Positions 25,657 through 38,984 of a DNA stretch of 64,000 nt are shown piece by piece. Made by a program: the position numbers and the translations under genes. This DNA is from Pyrocephalus nanus (Eukaryota > Chordata > Aves > Passeriformes > Tyrannidae). The stretch is from positions 6,454,556 to 6,518,555 of the forward strand of contig CM076261.1 of NCBI GenBank assembly GCA_038380795.1, written 5' to 3'. Position 1 is the stretch's first letter. Each line of letters opens with the position of its first letter. The notes below the pieces were generated by a model. The model saw nothing but the letters and a program-made list of their open reading frames with translations, was not told the DNA's origin and made no database searches.

Positions 25657-25677
25657 CTCAGCACCACGGACAGCGCC
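25657..25677 (+). promoter_or_regulatory. RE1/NRSE site, copy 3 (best match)
   Basis: The core 'TCAGCACCACGGACAGCGCC' differs from the canonical RE1 only at positions 1 and 11 of 21, both weakly constrained. The two half-sites have canonical spacing. It starts 34 bp after copy 2 and lies about 92-112 bp upstream of the AKAIN1 start codon. Confidence 0.8.
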
Positions 25678-25767
25678 CGGCCGGCACGGCGGCGGAGGCG
25701 GCTGCGGGCCGCGGTCCCTCCCTCCACAATGCGGCGGGGCGGGGAGGGGGCCGGGGCGCCCGCACGG

Positions 25768-25797
25768 ACACACACACACACACACACTCACACACAC
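25768..25797. repeat. (CA)n microsatellite at AKAIN1 promoter
   Basis: About fourteen CA units with one CT interruption, directly upstream of the RE1 array with respect to the gene. Alternating purine-pyrimidine sequence can adopt Z-DNA and is length-polymorphic. Confidence 0.9.
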
Positions 25798-28675
25798 GGT
25801 CACACAGCCTCCCAGGGAACCAGCACTGCCACAACTCGTCGCCCTGCAGCGGCAGCACAGGGGGAAGGGCAAACAGGAGAAAGGCAACAGCGATGTGCCC
25901 GGCAGGGAGCCCGGCTAATTGCTCCCAATTACCTCGCGGCAACAGCCCCGCTGCCTGACATTTTGGGGTGCCCTGCTCTCGATTACAAGCTAACAGACCT
26001 GGCGACGGGCTCCAGCGACAATGCACTTTGTCACAGTATTTTAGTTTCCAAAGGTTCAAATGCTGAGGAATTTATACTCTGATTTCACAGGCCCGTTTAC
26101 CCAGTTGCACCCAAGTGCAGCACTTTAAGAGGGAACATGGGTGTTTGGCATATAAAATATGACATCAAGGCGAAACAGTAAAGAAAGTAATGAAAAAGTA
26201 ATAAAACAGAGAAGATGAGGGCAAACAGGAGGAGAAGACAATTTAAAATTTTCCACTAACTTTTATGTTTCACATTTAATTTGCTCTTGTTTGTAAAACC
26301 CATGCTTAGATTTCCTGTGGATCCTGAACTTCTATAGAAGTAAGATGCCCAACTGCCAAATGGGACACAATTTAGAAAAAATAACTCTCCTGTTTAAGCC
26401 TTCCCTTCAAGAGGAAATTTGAGAAACATTGATTACTAGTGCAAATTAGAGAAAGTAGATTTGAAAAAAAAAAATTAGCATGAATGATTGTATGTAAATA
26501 TTTCCAATATGGAATACATTTTCTAACCACATTTTCATAACCTACCGGTCATTTCATAGCCCACAAGCTTATTTCATTCTTTTTCACAGTCAAGCATTTT
26601 ACACACAGAGGATTATCCAATTAAACCTGGACAGGTTTAAGTCTCAAAATAAGGCCTTATTCTTAAAATATAGATACAGAAAAACACTAGCCTGCTTAAA
26701 TAATATTGCATGTATACTCAGGAAGAACTCAAGAAAGGCATCACTGTCAAAGTCAAATTAATTATCTGACGACGACTATTTTTTTTTTTTTTAAGTGTAT
26801 AACATAATTTCTCCTTGGAAATGCCTTCCAGATTTATCTTCACTTATCATCTCTAGTATCAGATTTCTGGATATTCCTTAGCAATTTCAGCTTCTTTATT
26901 GCCATTTGTTTCTCTCTCCTGTCCTATATTTTAGGGACTTAATTTCACTCCTTTCAGAGCACAACCAAATTAACAAATACAAACATACCTCTAGTTGCTC
27001 AGAAATGGTGTTCCCTCTAAGATTTTAACTTCAAAATTCTCCAATCTAACCTTTTTTCATCATTATTCTTATTCACCTTAAGTGTGGGAACTAACAGGAT
27101 ACCTAAGAACTCAATCAGAACAATTTCTATCACAAGTATCCCACATGAAATACAGACAACACTGCAGTCAGCATTATTCAGCATTCTTAAGAGAAAGGTG
27201 AAGGATATCCTGTAATCTTTAGAAAATCAGAACTGATATACAGTTCGGAAAGACTGTAAGAAAGTCCACACTGGTATTTTTATGATGTGTTAGTTATGTG
27301 GCACCTAATGCTTGATTTGTGGATCTCCATTGTTCAGTGGAGATTCACCCACCATGAAAAAGAGATGCTAAGCCACTTCTCCCAAAAGAAAGATCTATTG
27401 GATATATTTCTATTACGTACATCCTGAAAAGAAATTATATGGATGTGTATAAGGGATTGGGTTTTGAGGTAGTGGAGTAGCTTGTTAAAAGATTTTCAAA
27501 ACATTTGGGGGAAAGAATACAGTTCATCAATGATAAAGTTCAACACACATCTTTCTTTAACTGCTTTCTGTGTTTACCCTAACAAATAGCTCAAACCAGG
27601 CACAATTTATTTTAGAGTTTTCAGGGTTTTTGCTCAAATCAAAGGCTAATATTGTTTTCTGACACCAAAAAAAAGTGTTACCAAGAAGCTTTTTGGGCTT
27701 CTTCTTGATGCATAATTAATTCTGAATTTCAGATTTGGTAATAAGTTCAAATGAACACAAAATCTCTGTAATAACTGCACAGGACAGAGCTCTATAGTGA
27801 ACTGTCACCTCAAAAAATGTGCAGTTAATGCAGTAAAGCAAAGATTGAACTAATAGTTATTTTTCATTCAACTTCAGATCAGTGGAAAACATCGTCAGGT
27901 ATTCCCAGTAATAAAAAAAACCAAACCTTGAGAATGAAGCACAATGGTAAAAATTATGTTATATTATTAAAATATATTTAAAGATGTAGCATCAACTTGT
28001 ATGAAATAGAAAACACAAAAGCACTTACAAAAAATCTGTGTATATTTAATCACTAATTGTGCAATCCCTCTGTAACATTTACATTCTTACTGTTTGATTG
28101 AGGAATTACTAATTTCTGTACAACATCAGGACAATTAAAAATTCTCTAGGATGTATCTTCAAAAACTTTTTGAAGAAGTCTTGACTTACTTATTTGGTAT
28201 TTTTTAAATGAAATTTAATGCTTTTCTTAAAAGTTAGCTAACATTTTTAGACTGTTATAAAAATCAAGTTGACTGATATCACTTTAAATCATCTGTTGCT
28301 ATTCATAATTCTGTGGGTTTACATATGAACTAAACCATTTATTCTGATGGAACTGAAAACAATTATTTGGTCACATTGAATCAGAAGATTAGTAAATATG
28401 TATTAAGGAAGTATTTTTACTGGATATTCAAAGTTTCAATGTTTTGTTAACAAGTACACACAGCTAATATTTTACAGGTAATATTTTAAATCCTTTTCCA
28501 AAAGAATCATGCAGAAGTAATCACCTAAATAAGAGAACATTTTATAATAAAATGTTTTCCAAAGTGATAAACAAAGTTTCATATGTCAACATCAGATGCT
28601 AGTATTATATTTTGTAAAAAACCTTTCTTCCCAACTTTGAGAATTAATTATCTGTCTTATTAGTTCTTTTGCTTG

Positions 28676-28828
28676 GGTTTTATTTTGTTTTTTGGTTGGT
28701 TTTGTTTGGTTTTGTTTGTTTGTTTGTGGTTTATGTTTTGATTTTTGGTTGGGTGGGGGGTTTTTGTTGTTGTTTTTTTATTTTGGTTTTGGTTTTTTTT
28801 GTTGTTGTTTTGTTTTGCTTTGCTTTAA
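28676..28828 (+). repeat. G/T-rich low-complexity tract
   Basis: About 150 bp made almost wholly of T and G on the plus strand: GTTT, GGTT and GTTGTT units with a GGGTGGGGGG stretch in the middle. It is the longest simple tract in the window. Confidence 0.88.
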
Positions 28829-29575
28829 TTTCCTTCCACATATAAACTTTAATAGCCAAATCTAGCTTTTTGGGAGGGAAGATTAATACAATTAGGAAAT
28901 TGCTTGAACAACTTGATGCCTTTTGCTAAACTGACTACTATCATAATGGTCTTCAAAAAATTATTACAGTCTCTGACTGCCTTACAGTTAAGCTTAACAA
29001 TAAAAACCATTACTAGCCCAGGTGCAATACATTACATCTAAAAATTCAAGGAAACTGTTCAGAGGAAATTGTGACTGTCAGCATGAAATATCAAAATATT
29101 AGATTAATATTTTAAGTGTCAAATGCAATTGGTATAGTAGGGGTCATATACTATTCAGGGTCCTAGATTTAGACATCTAACTTCTAACACCTCTCTGATT
29201 AATATACTTCTAACAGAAAGATGTAGTGAATAAACAGAGAAGGTACAAAAGAAAAATAAAAATGGGCACAAGTGCCAATCTCCTGAAAAAATAATTAAAT
29301 GAAAAGCCAGTTACTTTTCTGCGAGTGCTCCAGAAGAATAATGATGCACTGGTTTCCAGCAGCTAAAGACATGACACCTTGAAAGCCAGAAGCAAGAACG
29401 TGCAATGTTTCTCAAGACAGGAAAAAGTGAATACCATTTAAGATAAATGTGGACACCACAGTTGCAATTCATCAGTCTATTCACCTTTCTTAATTAATCT
29501 CATAAACTGCACAGCAGTCTAGGGCTGGGACTTACAAACAAATTTTAGACAGTCTAGGAGAATCAGCTGTACAGT

Positions 29576-29617
29576 TTTGGGGTGGGTTTGGGGTTTTTGT
29601 TTGTTTGGTTGGTTTAT
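29576..29617 (+). repeat. G/T-rich tract
   Basis: Runs of GGGG, GGG and GGGG followed by GTTT and GGTT units, another copy of the recurring plus-strand G/T motif. Confidence 0.8.
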
Positions 29618-31280
29618 TGCAGGGTTTTTTTAAGTAGCACAAAGATGAGTCCACCATAGGACTTTCACCATCTGTAAATAGATCCCCAAAGCCCCACTTC
29701 CATCTCGCTGGTTTTCTCGCCACCCTCACATCCGAATACCTCACACCCATGAATGGTTATCTTCCAACAGTCCCCTAAGTTAATTGGCATCTTTCTCTTT
29801 TAGATAGAAGTTAAAATTAGAGAAGTTGAACCCAAAGCAAAAGCCAATCAACAAGAAACAATGACCTAGATAAATTCAGAAGGTTTAAATAAAAGATTGA
29901 CTGACTCACCTAAAACATCACTGCACATACAACTGTGCCGTGGAATCAAAGCAATTGCTGCTCCCACCTGCCACTCCTCTGCAAGTTGCCAGTCCCCTCA
30001 CTGAGACAGATGAATGAACCAGTCCAAAATTCAGAGGCTTTCCATGACACAGGAATTCTTCTTTACAGCAAGGAATTCAGTCCAGTCAAGTCTTTGGCTA
30101 ACAACTCTGGATCTAGCAGAAGCACTGTGAAACATAGGCAGAGACTTTAAAGAACCTCACACACAACCACTGTCTCCTGACATGGACCAGGCCATACTGA
30201 AGATGCATAGGATGGGTTGGGAGTCTGCCACAAATGAAACTCTCACCTTCAAACCTTTTCTTTTCCTACCTGCACATTTCACACACTAAAAATGAGTATT
30301 TTTTGCACGTGTCTTTCTCCCTTCTATAAAAACTGTTTTAAGACTCCAATCATGCCACAGCTTATTGGTGTGTGTAACTTCTCACAAGTCATAAAATTTG
30401 GCATTTGCTCAAGTCTTCAAAGAACCTAAAAGAATAGAGTTAAAGAAGCATTTATGACCCATGGCAAAACAGCTAGCCAATGAACTAAGGTGAAAAAAAG
30501 TCAGCTTTATAAAGAATGAAGACATTTCCAAACTTGCAAAAAAAAAAATGCTATTAGAGTTCTCAACAAATCAACTATATATTTTGACATATGTAAACAA
30601 GCTAAATATTAAACCACATGCTTAATTTAATGCTGAGAGAAAAAAGGTACATAAAATGTAAATACCAAAATCATCATTTTAATATGCTACTAAACATCTT
30701 AAATTCAAGAACTGAGAACGGGGAATTGTACTGAATTACAGTAATATGAAATACAAACCCTAAACACACAATGCAGCTTCCTAACTTGTCCTATAGAGTC
30801 AAAAGAATGGGGATTTCATCATTTATGGCTAAAAATTAAACAATGTGGCCAAATAAGATAAATATATGAATTTTAAATTGAGTTTGAAAACATCAACTTT
30901 GATACAAAACAAAGGATTTAAAACAGTAGAGTATCAAAACTTTAAATTAGGTTAGCAAGATTCACAGAGCATAATCCATGTCCAATTGAAAAGTATCTAT
31001 AATAGGACATCCTTACTCTAGCAGAATTTATCACATCCATCAAATCAGGGCTCCTGTCTGACTGCATTTAATCTGTCCTTGGAACAATGGGAGATCTACA
31101 AGAAAGTCATACAACTGGATAAAAGAAAAGTTAATTACTGAAGTGGAAAATTAAACCTATGCTTTATATTGAAAACATCTGACTAACACTCTTAAAATGG
31201 GTAATTGTTCACTTCAATTAAAACATTTCTGTCTAACATGGCAGAAATTACATTTTCAAATAAGAATTTCAGGGTCATGG

Positions 31281-31337
31281 TTGGGGGGGGTGTTGTTTTT
31301 TGGGGGATTTTGTTTGTTTGTTTGTTTGTTTGGGTTT
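31281..31337 (+). repeat. G-run plus (TTTG)n tract
   Basis: An eight-G run, a five-G run and then six TTTG units. Organisation is the same as at 3.0, 23.5 and 28.7 kb (G-rich block followed by TTTG repeats). Confidence 0.85.
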
Positions 31338-34300
31338 TCTTCAGACTAAATGGCAAAACTAGCATAAGCAAACTTGTCAGGCACTTTAAAAACTGTGAAT
31401 TTTAATTGTTCCTATGTGTATAGTCGTAGATAGCTGTTAGTCTAGTAATCAAGCCCAGTTACCAGACTTCTAACTCATTTGAAATACAAAATAGAGCTGC
31501 TCTTTCCTACTTCCTAAGCCGACAGTTAAACCCTTTTTCCTTACGTGACCCAAGATCAAGAAATCCAGAAACAAAATTAGTATACATACATTTTTTTTTC
31601 TTTTAATCAAGTCTTTCCAATAGGAGCAGTCAATGAGATCTTTTTGCTTTCCAGGGGTATAAGGTTTCCTATACAGTGATGAAAAGTTAGAGAGCTTACA
31701 GCAGCATTACAAAGTTTATGCTCAAAATCCTGGTTTAAGTTCTATTTTATACTTTAGAACCATGAATACAGTGGCTATTGTTGTTATAAATCTTACTGGA
31801 TAATCTGGACAAATTAGTAAAATATTACTGGGTAAAATATCAAAATCAATTATGGCTGTAATACAAAATAAAGCCCTTTGTAAAAAGAAAATATTCCAAT
31901 ACCGTTACTTAAGATGGGGGGGGGGGAAATTGTTAAAAGTACAGAAAACCATGGGAAACATCAGAGAACAGAAATATTTCCAGGAAGAACTTCTCACTCA
32001 GAGAAAGCAACTCTCAGCAAGGAATACCTTCTGAAGCCTCAGCTACACAACTCAATAACTACATATAAAACTCGTCAATCTGAAGTATGTACCAGGTGGA
32101 AATGTATGAAAACCTACACATTTTATATTCAGGCCTTCAAATGTATTAATATTTATATGTAAAAATAAAATCAATCATTTGAAAACTTTAAGTTTACCAC
32201 AGAATCCTAAACCAGAAAGACAGAAAAAAAACAATTCCTGTGATGCAATCAGTCTAGCTGACATTACCTAATGGAATACAGAACCTCCTTTGGATTTATA
32301 TTATTTGCAATAACTAAAAAGAGTGATTATTTTTTACACAGCAAGTGACCTAAAATAGATGTAAATAACTATGAGGTGAATATTGTTTACTTCTAATACT
32401 TGCAAAGATTAACTTACGTTGAAAAAAATCCATTTTTCATCCTTTTGGGATTACAGTTTTGTTCTTCAGTGAGTTAAGTATCTATTGTCTTTTATTAATA
32501 ACTCTTTTCTCCTTAACTTGAGCAATTTTTCACCATTCAAGGCTATGTAGGATTGTTGAATAAGAGGCAAGCAAAGTCAGATTAATTTAGATAATAAAAA
32601 AAAAGACCCAACTTCAAGTCCCAAATTCCATTCTCCTGAAAAAAAGCAGAAATGAAGCACAGATATCCCTCTTCAAAATCCCCCAAGTCTATCAGCAGTG
32701 GATGTTGCAAAGTGCAACAAATTGCAGAAACTGTGCAACAAGTGCTGTGTTTCATCATATGGTATTCACTGTAGTGCCAAAGCTGGACAAGTCCTGCTAT
32801 ATTCCTTCTCCTAAATCTAGCAATGTGCTCCTGCCACTTACCTGGGGTCAAACCTAATGAACTGGTTTGACAAGGGAGGTCACTTTAAAACTAACTCACT
32901 GAAGCACTGAATTGCTTTGTTATAGGAATACACTTACAGTTATAGGCTTATTCTAAAGTCACAAAAGCCATTAAATCTGAGGCTAACAGGCGGAGGAAAT
33001 AGGTGCAAAAGGTAACAGCAAAAAAAAAGGAGAAAATGGGATTAACCCCTTTAGGAACAATATGCAATTTTACTATGACAGTCGAAACACAAAGCTGCTG
33101 TCTTAAGAGGTAGCTCCACAATAACTGAAGTCGTTCTAAATTGAGGCTTCTCTTCCACTGACCCTAGCAATCATGTGGGGCTGATAAAGTTAGGAAAAAA
33201 ATGCTTTAGAACAGTTATCACTGTTCAGGTGCTTCAGCTCTCCATGAATTGGTTCACTGAGACCTTACATGAGTGCTACTGCAGGCAGAAAAAAACCCAA
33301 TAAACTGCAACAAGCACAACTTTGGTTGTCTTAAATCACTGTGGATGTGATTCCTTAACCTCATTTAGCTCTTTTGTTAACTTGAGAACAGGGAAACATC
33401 TCATGACTTAGCTGTGCCTTGGGCATAAAGCCTCCTGCCTTGGTGCATTACTTCTCTCTTTTTGTTACCACCTTGGACCGGTAAATAGGTTTGAGCTAAA
33501 AAGAATGCTAAGCCTCTCCCTGTGCTCAAAGAAATGAGGCTAGAGCATCTTTGGATCAAAGTCAATAGCTATTACGTTGTTATAAAATAGTACATACTAT
33601 CCAGCATATTAATAAGTAACCAGAATATTAGATCTACCAGTTTTATGCATTGTAAATTTTACGTGGAAAAACAGGTGGAATTGTTTTGAGCTTCTTTTGA
33701 ACCTCTTTACCCTCAAAAATAAAGCACTTGAAAATAAAGAATTCAACAGGAAAAAAAGAACATAACTTAGCAATGAGATTTTTCATGACAAGACAAACCT
33801 TTAGGGGGTGAGCTGTCACTCCTTACAGCAGTTTAAATGAGAAGGTCCTCCTCCTTCCTCTTCCCTGTTTACCATCATCACTGCTCTTACCTGAATACTT
33901 TGATCACTTACCTCGCACCAACAGAGAGTCTCACCAGACACCTTTCTGAGCAGGAAAGGAATTGAGAAGGAAAAGACACCATTTCAGCACAATTAAGCTT
34001 TACCATACAAAGTATACTTTGTTGTGCCTTTAGAAGACTGTACTCTCAAACAGCAAGCTTTATAGCAGAACAGAAACAAATAAAAACAATGCTTAAATTT
34101 TTAAAAACCCAAACATTTCATTGTAAACTATTTTTCCATACACAAGATGTCACTCTCTATTCATTTTACATCTTTGCAAAGCAATTGGATCAAATTCTAC
34201 TGCTGAGAAAATATTCCTTAGTGTCCTAAGCAAATCTTACAAAAATTTCAGTTATTTTGCAACAGGAAATGGGAGATTCCTAATGGGCCTTCCTGAAATA

Positions 34301-34733
34301 CAAAGAAGATGGATGCACAGGTGTAAAGAAAAAAGTGCTAAATGTGCTTAGATATAGATAGTCAGTATAATTAGATATATCGAGCATCAGAGTTCATGAC
34401 AGTTAATGGCTTTCACAGCCAGAGATACTAAAGCTATACACCAATTCTAAATGCTGGAGATTAAAGTATATGGAAACAAATAAAAAAATTATGATCTGAG
34501 ACTAGTGGCTTCTTAAGTATTGAAAACATATTCTTTAATATAATGTACCCTAAATGTATTAAATACAAAATTGCATTCAATTTGTAACAAAGTTTATTAA
34601 ATGCAGTGTTTAGAATATTTTCACTCTACTTTCTTGCTTTTACACCAACACTTCTCCCATACTTTGCCCATGCAACCTTAAACACAACAGGAACATGTGA
34701 ATAAGGTCTGACAGTATGCAAAACTAGAACCAA

Positions 34734-35033
34734 CTAATATTTTGAAAGGCATAGTCCTGAAAGCTCTTCTCTGTAAACTTCAATTATGCTGATGATGAGT
34801 ACAAAACAGACATAAATCATCTGCAGATAACTGATAACCTCCTTTGAAGAGAAACTCCGGCCTGGAAGTACACACAATCTTGTGTCAGTACCATTTCCAA
34901 ATTCTATAGTAGAAAGAAGTGAGGTTTTGATCTCAGAGCGGAGCTCTAGAATATCCCATCCTCCTGTTTGAGCAATTTGCAGTGCCACTACAGTGCTTTG
35001 TTCCTGTAGGCACTGTTTGTAGTACCCTGGACC
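34734..35033 (-). other. Exon-like block, unrecognised
   Basis: On the minus strand 'tactttttttttttcag' ending at 35034 is a textbook 3' splice site, followed by an open frame of about 99 codons (GPGYYKQCLQEQ...). I do not recognise the protein. No strong 5' splice donor is obvious at its far end, and codon use is unremarkable. It could be an exon of a non-coding transcript, a decayed old exon, or chance. Confidence 0.18.
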
Positions 35034-36523
35034 CTGAAAAAAAAAAAGTATTTTTATTACTGAAGAATGAATACTTAGATGCAGGGAAGTTTGGTCTTTA
35101 GAATATTTTAAAAGACAAAAATACTCCAAGTTCTTAGCATATGCAGATTACTTAAATGTACAAATAGGCCATTGGGAAGAGGTCAGAAAACCACAAGAGT
35201 AGGCACAGTAGGGCTTGGGTGGTTTTGGTTATTGTTTTCAACACAAGGGTTTGCATAAAACATTTTTCTAAACAGAAGTAAAACTCTCAGGTTTTGGTGG
35301 AAAAAGTAGAAAATTGCTCTCATGATTTAATGATTTCATAAAGATGATCTATATACAATGCATTATATCTATTTATCTTAGTTGTGAATGAAAATACAAC
35401 TTTAAATCTATTTATTGCATAATATGTAACGTAGGTACTGTCTTCTATAGGTCTTCAAAATGGCTCTGTATTATTAAAAAAAATACATTTGGAATTTCAA
35501 TTCAGTAAGAATTCTAATTTCTTGTTAGTACCATGTGTTTTACAAACTTATGCTCTTTCAAGAACTGTACACTTAAAAAAAATCATGGAAGGGATCTGAG
35601 ACAGAGGTATCAAGTAGTTCTGCTTTGGCCATGGTTTTTGATACACATATGCCAAACTGGTCAGATGTGGTACAGCTTGATTCATAAGGTCCACATGTTT
35701 TTCAAGTTTACCTATAAAAGATTAGATGTTTAGCTAGAGAATCTTAAAAACATCAGTAAGACTCAGAAGTAGGTTTTTTTTTATTTTAAAGAACTGCAGT
35801 GCTGTTCCTATTGGAACCACTGAAGTTCATTCAGAGTTCTATAAATATATATATAAATGCAGGGCATTTAAATAAAAAAATATAAGACAGTTGAGAGAAA
35901 TACATTGGAAAACATATCAATACTGTACAAATCACTATTTTTGGCTATTTCAGATTTTTGTATTACATTTAAAAATCATTCCTGAGAATAGATGTCTCAA
36001 CTCTTATGACACATATTTAACAAATCTATTCATAGAAATTCTCCGTCTGTTCTGAAATGAGTAAGAATGTTATAATTGTTTTAGATCTATAAGAAGACAA
36101 ATGATAGACCAACTGCAGTAATGGAATTTTTAATGAAATGTGCAAGTTTCTGGCTGACTGGACATACTGCTTTGATCTAAAGAGTAGCTGTTTGAAAAAG
36201 AGGAAAATTTCGTAGATCTGTCTACCTTCCAGTTAGAATTATTCCGCTCTGTACCAATATGCAAATGTTTACATTCAGAAACGTCATCTGTTGTAAGCAG
36301 TACATGTACTCTCTTGCATAAATGCTTTGTCCCTTCTGTAAGCCTAGAGGTGTCTAAATTTATAAAATACTTAATAAAAGATAATCTGTCCCTAAAAATA
36401 TACTCTAACCTTAGGGTAGACTTTCTGATATAATCAGATATTTTATTCTGTATCTCACAGAGACTCAATTTTAAGTATTCTTACTTAATGGAATCCCGAA
36501 AGTAATATCTATATTAGAAAACT

Positions 36524-36600
36524 AGGGCCTGATCTTCAAAAGAACTCATTTGGGTACCTAAATGGCAAGACTTTGCAAAGTATTTAGTATTCTGTAGCTT
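36524..36600. repeat. Possible old archosaur repeat remnant
   Basis: The segment starting 'gggcctgatcttcaaaagaa' resembles the edge of a palindromic repeat widespread in birds, crocodiles and turtles. A second candidate at 38365-38420 contains 'attccattgacttcatttga'. Both are short and diverged, and the family is identified only from memory. Confidence 0.35.
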
Positions 36601-36990
36601 AAATGAACAAACAGAAACTGATCCCCTCACACTTTTGCTCCTGAAGTGAGTATGAGGCATTTCCTTTCACAAAATGACCTTTAAAACTCTGATCTCCAGG
36701 TCTAAATCTTTCTAAAAGAATTAAGCAGAAAAACAAAACCAAAAGTACTCACTCAACTGTGAGTTGCTTCCTTTTCTATTATTTTTTTAACTATTGATAC
36801 GTGAACAGCATGTAAAAGAAGGGGTGGGGAGTGAAGAAGAGCTGAAAGGTATTCTTCCTGAGCATTTAGCTTCCAAACTGAGTTGTGCCACATAATCAGC
36901 AGCATACCCATGGCTAACACAATTAGGATGAGAAATTTAGCAGATATCACAGGCCAAAATGTGTGTTGGTTTTCTACCTTTTTCTCTTTT

Positions 36991-37047
36991 AAAAAAACAA
37001 AAAAAAGCCAAACAAACAAAAAAAAAAAAAAAAAACCAAACCAAACT
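36991..37047 (+). repeat. A-rich (AAAC)n tract
   Basis: A7, A8 and A17-type runs with CAAAC interruptions. It is a simple A-rich tract, the complement of the G/T tracts. Confidence 0.85.
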
Positions 37048-38830
37048 GTTTTAAGAACATCCAGTTAAGATCCCAGAATAGCAAAGTCATTTTTTTCATA
37101 TTTCTTTTCACTCTAAGTTAGTCTTTTAAAGCACAAAGCCTTTTAATTAAATTGTTATACTTCCTTAGTATTTAAATGGGTTTGCAGCTGAGAAGACTGT
37201 GGTTTAGTGTCTCATCTGGTGTTGACCTTACACAAGACAACCACCAGAAGCAGCTCATTTCACATCAACTAACATGTTGCTGCACTGTACACATGTAAGC
37301 CCTGCTTACCAAACACCTATTCATATACTTAACTCCCATATACAGAGGATTCCATTGAAACCACATGGTCACATAACATCAAAAGATGGATGGAGGTTCA
37401 GTATCAGCCAAAGAGAGTAACCGAGTGTTTGCTATCCTTTGTATATTAAAAACATAATTGACTCTGATCTTATAAACCACAGATTGACAAGTATACATTC
37501 AGGACTAATTCCATACATAATACTTTTGCTACTTAATTCAGAGAAAAAAAATAGAACATATTCAACGTTATTTTAACCATCTATTTTCTACAGCATTCTG
37601 TCATTCCTGCATGCACACCAATTAGCTAAATAGCCTGCTGTAAGACTAGTCTGGCCCCAAAACAATCAACAGCAAAATTCCCATTAGTCAGAGAGAACCT
37701 CCTCTACTGTCTCATATACTCTCAAAGAAACTGTCACGCCATCCTTGTAAAAGCAAGAATAAAAGTTTGCCCATTACTCAATCAACATGGTTTACAGCTT
37801 ACAGTTTATCAGGCTGGAAAACCTTGGTGGCTTGGAGCTGACGCACACCTGCTTTTATGCATGACGTCTTCTGGCACAGGCAGGAGAGAGACAGGAGCAG
37901 TAAGTAGTGTCTTAAGATGCATACAGATTTACCTGAACTTCACAGACAGATTCCCACAATATATAGGCAAACCACCCTTCAGGACATACACAACAAACAG
38001 GTTAATTTAGAACACGTTAACTATGATCCATATGCAGCTAAGGTTACATCGGCACCTTCTTTCTGAAACCTTTTCCAAAACTTTATAAACTTAAGTATTC
38101 TAGGCCTTCTCTCTGCCTTGAGTAAAAACAATTGGGGAGGAACAAAAGTATCCACTGGTTTTCAAAAGAAGAAAAAAGAAAGTAACTTCACATACTTAAA
38201 ACAGATGGTGGTAGTAGAAATTGACAATAAAATTCTCAATTAACTTCAGAAATATAACTGAGCCTTTGCCTTCTTAACCAGTATTGTCAACATTGGTCTC
38301 AGGAACATATAGCAGTCTTCTGACTCTTAAGCACCTAAAAACTAGTGGGAGGCTGAGGCCCCTTTCAAAACCTTTGCAATGGAGGGAATTCCATTGACTT
38401 CATTTGATTTGATCCTGTCATAGACTATTAAGACCAAGTCTCACATAAGGTGTTTATACCTGTCCAAGGAACATGCAGCAATAACATTTGTTCATGCCTC
38501 TGCACACTTTTGTATTAGATTATGTATAACATCAATCTGTCCCACCTTTTAAAAGCTACAAACATCACACAGTCCTTACAGTTGTTAATTTTTCCAGTCA
38601 TAAGTTTAGCAATAGCAGAATATACTGTGATGTAACACAGAATGTTATCACACTTTCCCCAGTGAGTCTTTTAATGCAAGCCTGTTTTTCTATAACAATT
38701 TCAAATTCACAGCCTGACTGCTTGTGCTCAAAAGTCAGGGGGCAGTATTCTTTTAACTGCAAGACTTGAGCTCTGTCTCTGTACTCAAGCATCTGCTGCA
38801 CCATGAGATCCATTTTAATTTATTATTTTC

Positions 38831-38890
38831 CAAAAAAAACCAATCAACCAACCAACCAACCAAAAAAAACCAACACCCTCCCCCGCAACA
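38831..38890 (+). repeat. A/C-rich (AACC)n tract
   Basis: Two A8 runs enclosing four AACC units, then a CCCTCCCCC stretch. The reverse complement reads as the same G-run plus GGTT/GTTT pattern found elsewhere in the window, here in opposite orientation. Confidence 0.85.
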
Positions 38891-38984
38891 ACAAACCGAT
38901 GAGGCTGTTCTTGAGAGGTTATTCAGCTTACCCCTCAGCTTCAAAGCAGAATTAACCATATTTAAACCATTTCTAACCTATGTT

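Larger units (their letters stand above)
25430..25965 (-). promoter_or_regulatory. AKAIN1: CpG-island promoter of AKAIN1
   Basis: GC content rises sharply and CpG dinucleotides are frequent across this ~530-bp block, in contrast to the AT-rich surroundings. The first coding exon of AKAIN1 (25550-25565) lies inside it, so it is the natural promoter and 5'UTR. No TATA box stands out. Three RE1-like elements and a CA repeat sit immediately upstream of the start codon. The long reading frames here (up to 176 codons) are products of the stop-poor GC composition. Confidence 0.85.

Noticed and set aside
25377..26082. Frames of 74-176 codons around the AKAIN1 CpG island
   Set aside because: They arise from GC composition, the RE1 repeats and the CA repeat. 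Only the 16-nt AKAIN1 exon has supporting splice and protein evidence.
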